Of a stretch of 16,169 bases of DNA, positions 6,717 to 15,539 are shown in pieces. Position 1 is the stretch's first letter. Each line of letters opens with the position of its first letter. Under the pieces are notes generated by a model, which saw only the letters and a list, made by a program, of their open reading frames with translations, did no database searches and was not told where the DNA came from. Position numbers and translations under genes: made by a program. The DNA is from an uncultured Muribaculaceae bacterium (GTDB lineage Bacteria; Bacteroidota; Bacteroidia; Bacteroidales; Muribaculaceae). The stretch lies in contig CAKTOT010000048.1 of assembly GCA_934590135.1 (NCBI GenBank), positions 1-16,169 of the forward strand, given 5' to 3'.

Positions 6717-8792
6717 ATGGACAACACCCTATACACATCCACGCTGAAATATACCCCGTCGCAGAAAGCCGCTATCGAGGCTTTCGATGATTTTCTCAAC
6801 GATAAAGGCACTCAGGCTTTTATCCTCAAAGGAGCTGCCGGCACAGGCAAAACCACCATCACTCGCATCATGGTGGATATGGTACGCCGAAAGTTCAACC
6901 GCGCCGACTCGGACGTCGCACTCATGGCGCCCACCGGTCGCGCCGCCGACATTCTGGCCAAGCGCACGGGTCTACACGCCGCCACCATACACCGCACCAT
7001 ATATCGCCTGGACCGCATCGAGCACATCTCACCGGACAAGAATCCGGATACCGGGAACGGAGCCGTTGACACGGGCGAACGCAAGCTGCGATTTGCACTC
7101 GCAGACAAGGTATTCGCCTCCAACGGCGACACTGTCATATTTGTAGACGAGGCATCCATGGTGTCGGACAACTTTAATTCGAGCGACGATTTCGTCTTCG
7201 GCTCGGGCCGTCTGCTACACGACCTGCTCACCGTCATCCGCCGTCACAAGATTGTATTCATAGGCGACTACGCACAGCTGCCGCCCGTAGGTATGGCCAT
7301 CTCACCGGCGCTGTCCTCGGAGTACCTGTCGCAAAAATACGGCATCAAAACCACCGAAGCGGTTCTGACCGAAATAGTACGCCAAGACACCGGCGCAATC
7401 ATAGCCAATGCCGTCAAGCTACGCGATGCCATCGATGCCAAGCGCTTCGTGGACCTGCGTATGACCATCGGCAACGATGTAACCACGTCCGTCAATCTCA
7501 TCGATGATTACGTGGCTTGTCCGGACTCGGTATTTGATAAAGCCATAGTGACTCATTCCAATATCAGCGCTCGCAACTACAATATCGAAATACGCCGCCG
7601 GCTTTTCGGCGACAACGCCCCGCGACTGACCGTCGGCGAGCCCCTCGTAGTCTCGCGCAACTACTATGGCGAGAAAATTCTCTTCAATGGCACAATAATA
7701 CGCGTCGAGCCATGCTCGGACGGCCCGGCTATGATATCACGCACCATAAAGGTGCCGCAGCACCTCCTCGAAAATGGCCAAAAGGTCTCACATTCGGTCA
7801 CCTTACGCTTCCTTAGAGTTCGTCTGCTTCAGTCGGGCAACACCAATGACACGGAGTTCTACATTCTGGACAACTTCCTGGACAACGAAAGCCCATCGCT
7901 CGACCACGACCTGGCCGCCGCTCTGTTTATCGATTTCAAGATACGCCATCAGCATTTATCCTCGGACAAGGGACACCTCGAGCAATTAGAAAATGCTTTG
8001 CGTTCCGACAAATTCTTTAACTGCCTGCTGTGCAAATACGGATACGCGCTCACCTGCCATAAGGCTCAAGGCGGCGAATGGCCCGATGTACTGGTGGATA
8101 TGTCGCACAACGGCTCTAAAGAAAACGAAGACTATTTCCGCTGGGCATATACCGCCATCACTCGCGCCTCCAAGCATCTATGGCTGTTCAATGCTCCGAT
8201 ACTGGACTGCATCGCCAATATGAAAAAGATGCCTATAACGCGCGGCGGCAAGTTCAAGGCCTACGTCCCTGACGGCAGCGACTTCAGATCTTTGCGCTTC
8301 GAGGCTATACGCCAAGCCGCCAAAGCCTCGGGCTTGGGATGCGAAGAAGACCTCTCGACCAACTACCAGCACCGTATCACCTTGTGCGACTACTCCACTG
8401 GCCAATATGTGCGTTTCGCACTATACTACGGCAACAACGGATATTCAAACAAGCCGCCGATGGTGCTGAACGCATCCGCGGGCGACTTTGCCCAAAGCTG
8501 TCTGCCGGTAATCACCACGGACGACCAAGGCGCTGACATACCATTTGACGACCAAGGCAACCTGAGCGCTCGACAGATGCACGACCACATCTACACTTGC
8601 GCCAAAGCCCTCGGCATCGAAGTGGCCAATATCGAACGCCGACCATATATGGATGCATATCACCTGCATACCGACGGACACTCCGTAGTCTCTTTTGTAT
8701 ACAACGCAAAGGGCAGATATACTTCCATGACTCCGCAAAGCGACTTGGGCGAAGATGATGAAAAGCTCAAAAAGTTTTGTGAAAACATCTAA
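6717..8792 (+). CDS. RecD-like superfamily 1 DNA helicase (UvrD_C_2 type) with unrecognised C-terminal extension
   Basis: The 691-residue protein has a complete SF1B-style motor. Walker A is GAAGTGKTT (39-47), motif Ia APTGRAA (71-77), Walker B VDEAS (143-147) and motif III GDYAQLPPVG (183-192). An arginine-containing motif IV is EIVRQD (219-224). The C-terminal motor motifs are LTCHKAQGGEW (445-455) and YTAITRASKHLWLF (478-491), which is the UvrD_C_2 signature seen in RecD, RecD2 and Dda-like helicases. It should therefore be an ATP-driven 5'-3' DNA translocase. It lacks the long N-terminal region of RecD2. Residues about 500-691 belong to no domain I recognise and appear to contain two copies of a helix-plus-strands unit (about 528-577 and 622-670). 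No nuclease motif is evident. It is followed 113 bp downstream by a same-strand TPR/OB gene, suggesting a joint role. Generic repair helicase and defence helicase are both possible. Confidence 0.9.
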   Translation: MDNTLYTSTLKYTPSQKAAIEAFDDFLNDKGTQAFILKGAAGTGKTTITRIMVDMVRRKFNRADSDVALMAPTGRAADILAKRTGLHAATIHRTIYRLDRIEHISPDKNPDTGNGAVDTGERKLRFALADKVFASNGDTVIFVDEASMVSDNFNSSDDFVFGSGRLLHDLLTVIRRHKIVFIGDYAQLPPVGMAISPALSSEYLSQKYGIKTTEAVLTEIVRQDTGAIIANAVKLRDAIDAKRFVDLRMTIGNDVTTSVNLIDDYVACPDSVFDKAIVTHSNISARNYNIEIRRRLFGDNAPRLTVGEPLVVSRNYYGEKILFNGTIIRVEPCSDGPAMISRTIKVPQHLLENGQKVSHSVTLRFLRVRLLQSGNTNDTEFYILDNFLDNESPSLDHDLAAALFIDFKIRHQHLSSDKGHLEQLENALRSDKFFNCLLCKYGYALTCHKAQGGEWPDVLVDMSHNGSKENEDYFRWAYTAITRASKHLWLFNAPILDCIANMKKMPITRGGKFKAYVPDGSDFRSLRFEAIRQAAKASGLGCEEDLSTNYQHRITLCDYSTGQYVRFALYYGNNGYSNKPPMVLNASAGDFAQSCLPVITTDDQGADIPFDDQGNLSARQMHDHIYTCAKALGIEVANIERRPYMDAYHLHTDGHSVVSFVYNAKGRYTSMTPQSDLGEDDEKLKKFCENI

Positions 8793-8905
8793 TCACAAAC
8801 TGTCACATCGCTTCGCTTTACAACAACCGCAACACCTCAGACAAACGTCTCATCTACATCTTTTCCCATATTATCTCAACTCGCCACTCATCCAAACAGA
8901 CGACT

Positions 8906-10528
8906 ATGCCCTACCAAGATATCAAAGCGCTGCTGGACCGACAGGAATACCTCGAAGCACTGGAACTTGCTCGCAGCGAATACGACGCCAACGCCGGCAT
9001 CTGGCAAGCCCGCAACCTCTTCCGCTGCCTGTACTACTGCATCAAAACAGCCGCTAATGACAACGACTCGAAATCGGCGGCCGAGTTATTGGATCAAATG
9101 CAGCTGCTATATCAGACACACGACCTCAATGACGAAATCAACAACGGGATGCTGGAACGTGCACAGAGATTCAGCAATCCTGTCGGCATACTCGTGCAGC
9201 AAGCGTATGCCCAAGCCAAAAGCGGCAACGGCGAAGGCGCATACATCACCGTATCAGCGATATACAACGATGGCAGATTACCAGAGGACCAAAAGAACGC
9301 TTACGGCTGGATAATATACTACTCGCTCAAACAACAGTCGGACAACGATGTGAAGCGCCTCGTAGACGAACGCAAGCATCGCTTGATGCGATACATCGAA
9401 CTTGGACTGCCGGCGCCGGCATTGCTACACTCGCTGATACTTAGCGAGGCCGTACGAATCGAAAAAACTACCCCGCAGGAATTCGTCATACACAACTTTT
9501 TCGATCTATGGGGCGGTAGCGCCAAACTGCGGCCCGAGGACCGCGAACAATTCCGGGGCGAACACGGCACATCGCCTTCGCTTGTCGAGAAGCTTATCAA
9601 GGCATACGTCAAGGAAATAGTGACCGATGGTCGCGACCCGTCCGACGACTTTATATCCCTGATAGACAACGCACTCGAAACTTTCGACAACAATCAAGAC
9701 CTGCCGCGCCAACGCGCACAAATATACCTGCATTTTCACCAAAAAGACAAAGCTATAGACCTATACCGCAAGTTGCTCAAACATAATGCTTCTCGCTACT
9801 ACCTTTGGGCCGAGTTGGCCGCCCTCGTTGATGATACGGACACTCGCTTGGTTCTGACTTGTATGGCCCTGAGCATCAAAACCAAGGAGGAGTTCATCGG
9901 CAAAATCCGCATCTATCTGGCGGACCAATTATGCGACCGCGGCGAATATGCCCTCGCTGCCGGGCAATTGGCACTTGTCCGACAATGCTACGAGCATCAA
10001 AAGTGGCATATTCCACCGACTGCGGCAAAGGTTTCGACCCGTATACCGGCCGGAACGGCCGAAGCCGACGGCCGCGACTTCATACGCACTCATGCCGAAG
10101 ATGCCAATATGTATCTATATGACAATACCTCTCGCGTGGCACTTGTCAAAACGGGCGAAACAACAGATCGAAAAGACACTAAGAAGCGTCTATGGCGAGC
10201 TGCGGACGCCGGAGCAAACAAATATACCCTTGACCCGCAACGTCTCCATTTGCCCTACAATAGCCCTGATGGCACGGCTATCGAGGCCGTCATCGCCGGC
10301 AAGAAAGTACTCAAAGCGTCCATATCAGACTCCATACCGTCCTTTACCCAAGAATTCAGCGGCACCGTAAAGCGACGTGTAGGCGCCACCGGCAAGGCCT
10401 ACACCTTCATCGGCAAAGCATATGTCGGCCAACACCTGCTCACGCCGGACATCCTCGACGGCAGCACCATATCCGTACTCGCCATCCCGGGCAATGACGG
10501 CAAATGGACCGCCCTGCGCATCGTATAG
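8906..10528 (+). CDS. TPR-like helical repeat protein with C-terminal cold-shock-like OB domain
   Basis: The 540-residue protein has no signal peptide or membrane segment and should be cytoplasmic. Residues 1 to about 365 are rich in paired amphipathic helices typical of TPR-like solenoids (for example RAQIYLHFHQKDKAIDLYRKLLK, split here at 270-292, and YALAAGQLALVRQCYE at 348-363). A conserved-looking block at about 198-235 (FFDLWGG, LRPED, SLVEKLIKAY) resembles unnamed helical proteins I recall beside helicases. Residues about 399-470 look beta-rich. Residues about 484-540 have cold-shock/S1-like OB features: FSGTVKRRV, YTFIGKAYV, a DILDGSTISV turn and a final GKWTALRIV. This suggests single-stranded nucleic-acid binding. 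It follows the helicase gene by 113 bp on the same strand and has no promoter of its own that I can see. The probable role is a partner or specificity factor of that helicase; this is inference. Confidence 0.8.
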   Translation: MPYQDIKALLDRQEYLEALELARSEYDANAGIWQARNLFRCLYYCIKTAANDNDSKSAAELLDQMQLLYQTHDLNDEINNGMLERAQRFSNPVGILVQQAYAQAKSGNGEGAYITVSAIYNDGRLPEDQKNAYGWIIYYSLKQQSDNDVKRLVDERKHRLMRYIELGLPAPALLHSLILSEAVRIEKTTPQEFVIHNFFDLWGGSAKLRPEDREQFRGEHGTSPSLVEKLIKAYVKEIVTDGRDPSDDFISLIDNALETFDNNQDLPRQRAQIYLHFHQKDKAIDLYRKLLKHNASRYYLWAELAALVDDTDTRLVLTCMALSIKTKEEFIGKIRIYLADQLCDRGEYALAAGQLALVRQCYEHQKWHIPPTAAKVSTRIPAGTAEADGRDFIRTHAEDANMYLYDNTSRVALVKTGETTDRKDTKKRLWRAADAGANKYTLDPQRLHLPYNSPDGTAIEAVIAGKKVLKASISDSIPSFTQEFSGTVKRRVGATGKAYTFIGKAYVGQHLLTPDILDGSTISVLAIPGNDGKWTALRIV

Positions 10529-10581
10529 ACCCACGAGGACATGTACGTATCGGACAAATGCGACTGCCCGGAGAATGACAA

Positions 10582-11664
10582 TTACCAAATATTGAAGCGG
10601 AAGCCGACGGAAGCCTCGGCGGTGAACACGCCCGAAATCAAGGTGTGCTCCTTATTATAGAACAGCCCATTCTCGGCGCTGAGGATAATTCCGGCAAACC
10701 ATCGGCGATTGTTCCATATAGCCGAGGCCTGTGCCCGATTGTACAACGACAGTGACACCTTGGCCGGGCCGTTATTTTCGCGCCCGTGTTTTATGCCCAG
10801 CAGCGGCGACTCGCTTATGCCTATGGTCCAATGCTTATTCAGCACCCAATTGTAGCCATAGCCACCGCAAAGCGCGTAATTATTGTTGCGCAGATAGTAG
10901 TTGTAGTTGTTTGCAGCCCAACTTGCAGGCAACTGGGAACGCATTTCCTCGGGTAGTTGACCGAAATCAAAGGTGTAATCCTGCACCCAGTACGAAAACC
11001 CGAGAAACCACGAACCCTGCGAACGCTGCTGCAACTTACTGTAATTGAACGCCGCAGCACGCGAGTAGCGCTTATTGTTGAAGTAATAATACGTATCCAG
11101 GCCAAATATCTTGGTATCAAGACCCGAGAACCGGTAATTGGGATGCCGGATACTGCTACCCGAGCCCATAGAGACTATGCGCGTATCCACATCATTGGTT
11201 ATCCAATACAACTCGGCAGTAAGCAACGCACAATTAAGCCGAAAATTCCAACGCCGACGCGAAGTCTGCGCACCGCCGAAAATCTTGCTCACATTTATAT
11301 CATATCCCACCGATACGGCCAGATATGTCAACCATAATCCGGCCGTAGTATTGGGGTCGGAAATCATAGTCATGCGCACATCATCGTCGGTAAAACGGAA
11401 GTTGTAATTGTCAAACCACGATTCAAGTTTTAGCTTGACGTTGAATTTTGTACCGGTACCCTTAACATAAGTACTGTCATAGGTATTGAAAAAACGATCG
11501 CCCCAGCGATAGGCATTGACGCAAAAGCGCGGGAACTTGCCCCACTCGGCCACCGAATCCAAGGCCAACGAAAAAGCAGACGTACGCGGTGCCGAAAGGC
11601 ACATACATACGCTCGCAATAACGATTGCAAGTATTTTGGATGACAATAGAACCGGCTTGTTCAT
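10582..11664 (-). CDS. Exported outer-membrane beta-barrel-like protein, probable DUF4421 family
   Basis: From the ATG at 11664 (MNKPVLLSSKILAIVIA) the protein has 360 residues with a signal peptide ending near RTSA-F (about 30). An upstream in-frame ATG at 11712 would place 16 unrelated residues before the signal peptide and lies upstream of the promoter box. The mature part is rich in aromatic, alternating strand-like segments (WLTYLAVSVGYDINVSK at 111-127, WFLGFSYWVQDYTFDFG at 219-235) and ends in FRFNIW, a terminal aromatic signature of outer-membrane barrels. The opening WGDRFFNTYDSTYVKGTGTKFNVKLK (split: 54-69 and 70-79) fits my memory of the Bacteroidota DUF4421 family, whose function is unknown. 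The gene converges on the TPR/OB gene with 53 bp between stops and no visible terminator. Confidence 0.75.
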   Translation of the reverse strand: MNKPVLLSSKILAIVIASVCMCLSAPRTSAFSLALDSVAEWGKFPRFCVNAYRWGDRFFNTYDSTYVKGTGTKFNVKLKLESWFDNYNFRFTDDDVRMTMISDPNTTAGLWLTYLAVSVGYDINVSKIFGGAQTSRRRWNFRLNCALLTAELYWITNDVDTRIVSMGSGSSIRHPNYRFSGLDTKIFGLDTYYYFNNKRYSRAAAFNYSKLQQRSQGSWFLGFSYWVQDYTFDFGQLPEEMRSQLPASWAANNYNYYLRNNNYALCGGYGYNWVLNKHWTIGISESPLLGIKHGRENNGPAKVSLSLYNRAQASAIWNNRRWFAGIILSAENGLFYNKEHTLISGVFTAEASVGFRFNIW

Positions 11665-11678
11665 ATCTTTTTCGGGCA

Positions 11679-11686
11679 CAAAATTA
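11679..11686 (-). promoter_or_regulatory. -7 promoter element for the DUF4421-like gene
   Basis: The minus strand reads TAATTTTG, matching TAnnTTTG. It ends only 14 bp before the ATG at 11664, so the leader would be about 8 nt or less. No -33 TTTG is seen. The flippase gene at the right end of the window has the same very short arrangement, which makes this more plausible. Confidence 0.4.
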
Positions 11687-11924
11687 CATATTTTCGCCGA
11701 AAGTCGCATCACATCAATAGCACCAATACGCCAAATAGGATAAAAATGGCCCCGATAACTCCACTCTCACCATGCCTACGTCGTCACTTCTTCCCCACAC
11801 GGGTGTTCCCTTAATTTCGATTCATGGATTGCTCTCATCCCCATATTTTCACGTCTCTCCTATTGCTCACTAAATCGGAGATGTACACCATTATTATATA
11901 TGACCAAACCATTAATATATAAGA

Positions 11925-11956
11925 CAGGGGCACTCCCGGTCTCGGGAATGCCCCTG
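11925..11956 (-). terminator. Rho-independent terminator of the leucine-rich-repeat gene
   Basis: CAGGGGCACTCCCG (11925-11938) pairs with CGGGAATGCCCCTG (11943-11956). This gives a 14-bp GC-rich stem with a single mismatch and a 4-nt loop. On the minus strand the stem is followed by TCTTATATATTAA, a T-rich tail. It sits about 30 bp past the stop codon of the leucine-rich-repeat gene. Confidence 0.8.
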
Positions 11957-11985
11957 ACGTGAGGGGAATTATGTGTCGCTAAGTA

Positions 11986-14900
11986 TTATTTGACGAACTT
12001 AGCCACGGCAACTTTACCGTCAGCGAGTTCGGCACTTGCTACGTAAGCACCTGCGGGGAGGTTGGCGATGTCGATGCCTTGGCCTGCGGTAGCGGCTACG
12101 CGAGCCACCATCAGTCCGGACATATCGTATACGGCTACGACAGCATCGGCATTGACGGTGAGGATGCCACCGGCAACGGTGATAGTTGCGGAAGAAACCT
12201 CAACAGTAGGATTGGTGATGTCCTTGACTGCGGAACTGCCTACGAAACCTACGGGAACGCAGCCATAACCTTCGACGCCGGAGATAACCATCTCAACCTT
12301 AGGTTCGGCTTCGCCGAGTTTGACGCGCTTGATACCACTGTGGTGCAGAGGATTGGCCTCGTCATACTTGTCAGCCCACCAGTACTTGCCATTGCATTGA
12401 GTATTATAGTCCTGAGCCTCATTGGCGGCAGCTTCTTCGGCTGTGGGGGCACGGTAGCACCAGTACAGATAGCCGTCTTCGGCGCTGAACTGGCTGATAC
12501 CTACGTGTTCGTTGACACCCGAGCCTTCGTATTTAACGGGCGAACCGTCCACGAGAACCGGGTCAAGGTCTGCGAAGTTCTGTGTATCAACGCCCTTGTC
12601 AAGCAGTTTGGCAATATCAACACGATATACACCACCTTTGACAAGTGTCTTTTCGTTACCGGCAGTTTCGATGTAGATGTAGATTTGGTCATGCGCTTCG
12701 TCTACGTAGAATGTGGTGAAGATGGGGCTGATGTTGTTGAGCAGAGCCGAACCTTCGGGCTTAACGCCGGGTTTAGCGCTCGATTCGCCTATATCACCAT
12801 CTTGGAATGTATAGATACCGTTGCCGTTGTATTTCATACCCAGCCAGTAGCGTGCGTCCTTATTGGCGGTGGCGTCCTCGACGAGCTTGCCTTCCTTGGC
12901 GATGTACTTGTTGGTAGTGATACCCCAGCCGGATTTGATACAGCCGTAAGTCCAAGGATTGTTGTAGAAGCCCATCCAGTTGTTTTCCATCCACGAGGGA
13001 TAGTCCTGAGAAAGTGCGATAGCATCTGCGGGCACTTTACGTACGCATACGTTGCGGTCGTTTACGAAGAGGTATTCGCCGTATACATACAGGCCGAAGG
13101 GGTCTTTGTATGCGTTGTTGCCGGTATTGTCAAGTACGACGGCTTGGAAGAGCTGACCGCCGACTTTGGAGATGTAGAACAGTTTGCCGTCACCGTCTAC
13201 CGCACCGGTAGCGGAGTATACAAACTTCTTGCCGGCGCAAGCACCGTAGATACGGTTCTTGAATACAGCCAGCTGGAATGTGTGAGGTATTTCACCTACA
13301 TCGTATGTGTCGATTTCGTCGGTGAGGTCGTAAGCAGCGTGCAGTTTAGAGTCTGTACCTGCATAGTAGATACCGCGGGGCATACCCATATCCTTGGGAC
13401 CTACAGCGAGGTTTTCGTCACCTACGATGTTGAGGTACTTCCAGCCTGCAGCGTTCTTGTAAGTTTCTACGAGTTCGTTGGGCACGACAACGGTGATTTT
13501 GTCACCTTCGTTGAACACGCCTTCAGCCATACCGGCGGGGTTGGCAGCCGCTACGATGAGTTTTTCGATAGCGCTACCCTTGAAGCAGTCGGCTTCGAGG
13601 ATGGCGAGAATGGTTCCCAGGTCGATTTCCTTGAGGGCGGTGCAGCCTGCAAAGGCGTCCTGTTTTACGATGGTGATCTTGTCGGTGAAGTTTACAGTAG
13701 CCAGAGCGGAGCAACCCTTGGCGATGCCGTAGGGAACTTCGCTGCCGCTGACGGTCAGGGTCTTCAGCGAGGTATTGTTAGCCAATACATAGCGACCTAC
13801 GGTGCCACGGACTGCCATTTCGGCGATATTGGTGCCGTAGAGCGAGTAGTCGCCCCATTCGGTGCAGTTGTCAAGCACGGCCGAGGTCAGGTTGGCGCAC
13901 TTGTAAGCAGCATAGGGACGCAGGGCGGTAAAGCCGGCAAATTCCTTAGTTTCGGAAGCGGGAGCCCAAGCAATCAGGGTCTTGCCGTCTTTGCTTGCTA
14001 TCATCTGTGCGGCAGCGTCGCCGGAGAAACTTTCGCTGGCGGCGTCTACGTTGAAGTTCTTGATGGCGGTGCAGCCCATGAATGCGCCGTCACCAATGGT
14101 CTTGGTGGCTGCGGGGATGGACACGGAGGTCAGTTCGCCGTTGTTGGCAAAAGCCTGTACGCCGATACTCTTGACAGCTGCGGGGATGGCGAGTACGCCT
14201 TTGAGGGCGCTACCGGAGAATGCCATCTGGCCGATGGAGGTCAGGCTTTCGGGAAGCACGATGTCGCTCACCTTGGCATTGAGGAATGCCATAGCATCGA
14301 TGGCGGTCACAGCACCTTCGAAGCGTACCTTGGCAAGAGCCGAGCAGCCTTGGAAGGTCGATGAGGGAATGGTGGTGATGCCGGCGGGAAGGGTGATTTC
14401 GGGCAGCGAGGAGCAGCCGGCGAAGACGTTGGTACCCAGAGATGCCAATTCGGCGGGAAGTGTCAGATTGACAAGAGCGGTACAACCTTCGAAGTAGCTG
14501 GTAGGCAGCGATGTAACCTTCGAGCCGAGGACAATGGTGGTGAGCACCTTATTGCCACGGAAAGGCTTCTCGGCCATGGCCGTATACTTGGAGCCGTCGA
14601 TGGGACGGTTGATGGTCAGAGTGGTGAACTTGTCAAAGCCGCCGCCGTTGAATATCGAAGCGGGGATGGCAATTGCGTCGTCACCTTCTGCAAAGGTCAT
14701 GCTCTCGAGATTGACAGCGCCGTTGAAGGCGTCAGCACCGAAATCGAGGATGTTTCCGGGAATGGTGATGGAGGTCAGTGCAGTACATTTCTGGAAGCAT
14801 TTGGCCGAAATCTTGGTAACCGAAGTCGGCAGAGTTACGCTTGTCAGGGCCGTACAGCCGTCAAACGTACCGTCGTTGAGCTTTACGATAGTGTTGGGGA

Positions 14901-15231
14901 ATGTGACGCTTGTCACGGTGGTGTTGCCCTTGAATACTACGGTGGGGACATCTGTTACGGTAAATTCTTCACCGCCATAGATGGCCTTTTCGGGGATTAC
15001 GATATCGCCCTCGTACACTGCAACGGTGGTGCCGTCGGCAGCTTTGGTGCCGGCTTTTTGCACCTTGCACTCGTACTTCTTTGCTACGGTTGTGTATACC
15101 AGACCGTTGTAGACGAATTTAGTCGCCTTTGAAGGGGCGGCAGCTTCCGCGGTCATAGTACCCACGCCCAAGCATGCAACCAACGTGGCTGATACCACGA
15201 AGTTGCGTAATGTTGATGTAGAAAAACGCAT
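11986..15231 (-). CDS. BspA-like leucine-rich-repeat surface protein with propeller-like region and type IX-like C-terminal tail
   Basis: The 1081-residue protein starts at MRFSTSTLRN with a signal peptide to about residue 30 (AEA-A). LVAC at 17-20 could also be read as a lipobox. Residues about 95-605 are tandem LRR_5 (BspA-type) repeats with units such as F.GCTALTSVTLP..VTKI, ending in VVVPNELVETYKNAAGWK. Residues about 615-1000 are a non-repeat, aromatic-rich region (IYYAGTDSKLHAAYDL, LYVYGEYLFVNDRNVC, DQIYIYIETAG) resembling beta-propeller blades. Residues about 1008-1081 (VYDMSGLMVARVA, IDIANLPAGAYVASAE, KFVK at the end) match the style of the Por-type type IX secretion sorting tail. BspA-like LRR proteins are adhesins or host- and polymer-binding proteins; the ligand here is unknown. 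The gene stands alone between its own terminator and promoter region. A 761-codon open frame on the opposite strand is a codon-bias shadow. Confidence 0.9.
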   Translation of the reverse strand: MRFSTSTLRNFVVSATLVACLGVGTMTAEAAAPSKATKFVYNGLVYTTVAKKYECKVQKAGTKAADGTTVAVYEGDIVIPEKAIYGGEEFTVTDVPTVVFKGNTTVTSVTFPNTIVKLNDGTFDGCTALTSVTLPTSVTKISAKCFQKCTALTSITIPGNILDFGADAFNGAVNLESMTFAEGDDAIAIPASIFNGGGFDKFTTLTINRPIDGSKYTAMAEKPFRGNKVLTTIVLGSKVTSLPTSYFEGCTALVNLTLPAELASLGTNVFAGCSSLPEITLPAGITTIPSSTFQGCSALAKVRFEGAVTAIDAMAFLNAKVSDIVLPESLTSIGQMAFSGSALKGVLAIPAAVKSIGVQAFANNGELTSVSIPAATKTIGDGAFMGCTAIKNFNVDAASESFSGDAAAQMIASKDGKTLIAWAPASETKEFAGFTALRPYAAYKCANLTSAVLDNCTEWGDYSLYGTNIAEMAVRGTVGRYVLANNTSLKTLTVSGSEVPYGIAKGCSALATVNFTDKITIVKQDAFAGCTALKEIDLGTILAILEADCFKGSAIEKLIVAAANPAGMAEGVFNEGDKITVVVPNELVETYKNAAGWKYLNIVGDENLAVGPKDMGMPRGIYYAGTDSKLHAAYDLTDEIDTYDVGEIPHTFQLAVFKNRIYGACAGKKFVYSATGAVDGDGKLFYISKVGGQLFQAVVLDNTGNNAYKDPFGLYVYGEYLFVNDRNVCVRKVPADAIALSQDYPSWMENNWMGFYNNPWTYGCIKSGWGITTNKYIAKEGKLVEDATANKDARYWLGMKYNGNGIYTFQDGDIGESSAKPGVKPEGSALLNNISPIFTTFYVDEAHDQIYIYIETAGNEKTLVKGGVYRVDIAKLLDKGVDTQNFADLDPVLVDGSPVKYEGSGVNEHVGISQFSAEDGYLYWCYRAPTAEEAAANEAQDYNTQCNGKYWWADKYDEANPLHHSGIKRVKLGEAEPKVEMVISGVEGYGCVPVGFVGSSAVKDITNPTVEVSSATITVAGGILTVNADAVVAVYDMSGLMVARVAATAGQGIDIANLPAGAYVASAELADGKVAVAKFVK

Positions 15232-15376
15232 TACGATTAGTTAGGTTAGGTTATTTAATATTTGGTTATCAGTTGTTTACTAATCACACCTATATATATC
15301 CGGCGATCCGAAATATTGCGGCACAGGCCACGGCAAGGCTTTCGATACCGACCGTCACGGACACATATAGTCGCCT

Positions 15377-15384
15377 CAAAGTTA
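15377..15384 (-). promoter_or_regulatory. -7 promoter element for the leucine-rich-repeat gene
   Basis: The minus strand reads TAACTTTG, the same octamer as the promoters at 1513-1520 and 15676-15683. It is about 146 bp upstream of the ATG at 15231, leaving a leader of roughly 140 nt. No TTTG occurs at the normal -33 distance; an ATTG lies 12 bp upstream, which is too close. Confidence 0.5.
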
Positions 15385-15539
15385 CGCATTTTTTTTCAAT
15401 AAGCAGACCGGCGTGTCCGTATTTTTTCGTGAGCCTGTTCATATTCTTTATAAAGGTATTGTCTGAGGTCTTTATTGCGTACTCGGCGAACTCGACGTGT
15501 TCGATGTACGCGCCGGGCTCTACGACCTCGCAACCGAGG

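Larger units (their letters stand above)
11665..11985. other. Intergenic region between the leucine-rich-repeat gene and the DUF4421-like gene
   Basis: This 321-bp stretch holds the -7 element of the DUF4421-like gene at its left and the terminator of the leucine-rich-repeat gene at its right. The section from about 11740 to 11910 is C- and T-rich on the plus strand, with no gene, hairpin or RNA signature that I can recognise. Confidence 0.6.

Noticed and set aside
10529..10581. Bidirectional terminator between the convergent TPR/OB and DUF4421-like genes
   Set aside because: No stem of useful length or T-tract could be found in the 53-bp gap.
12079..14364. 761-codon open frame on the plus strand, antisense to the leucine-rich-repeat gene
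   Set aside because: It is complementary to a well-supported repeat protein, has no recognisable domain, and its low-complexity G/V/Y/F-rich composition is what codon-biased antisense reading produces.
15487..15503. Inverted repeat CGAAC/GTTCG as a possible invertible-promoter end
   Set aside because: The arms are only 5 bp, and no partner copy flanks the flippase promoter, so there is no support for promoter inversion of the kind known in Bacteroides capsule loci.
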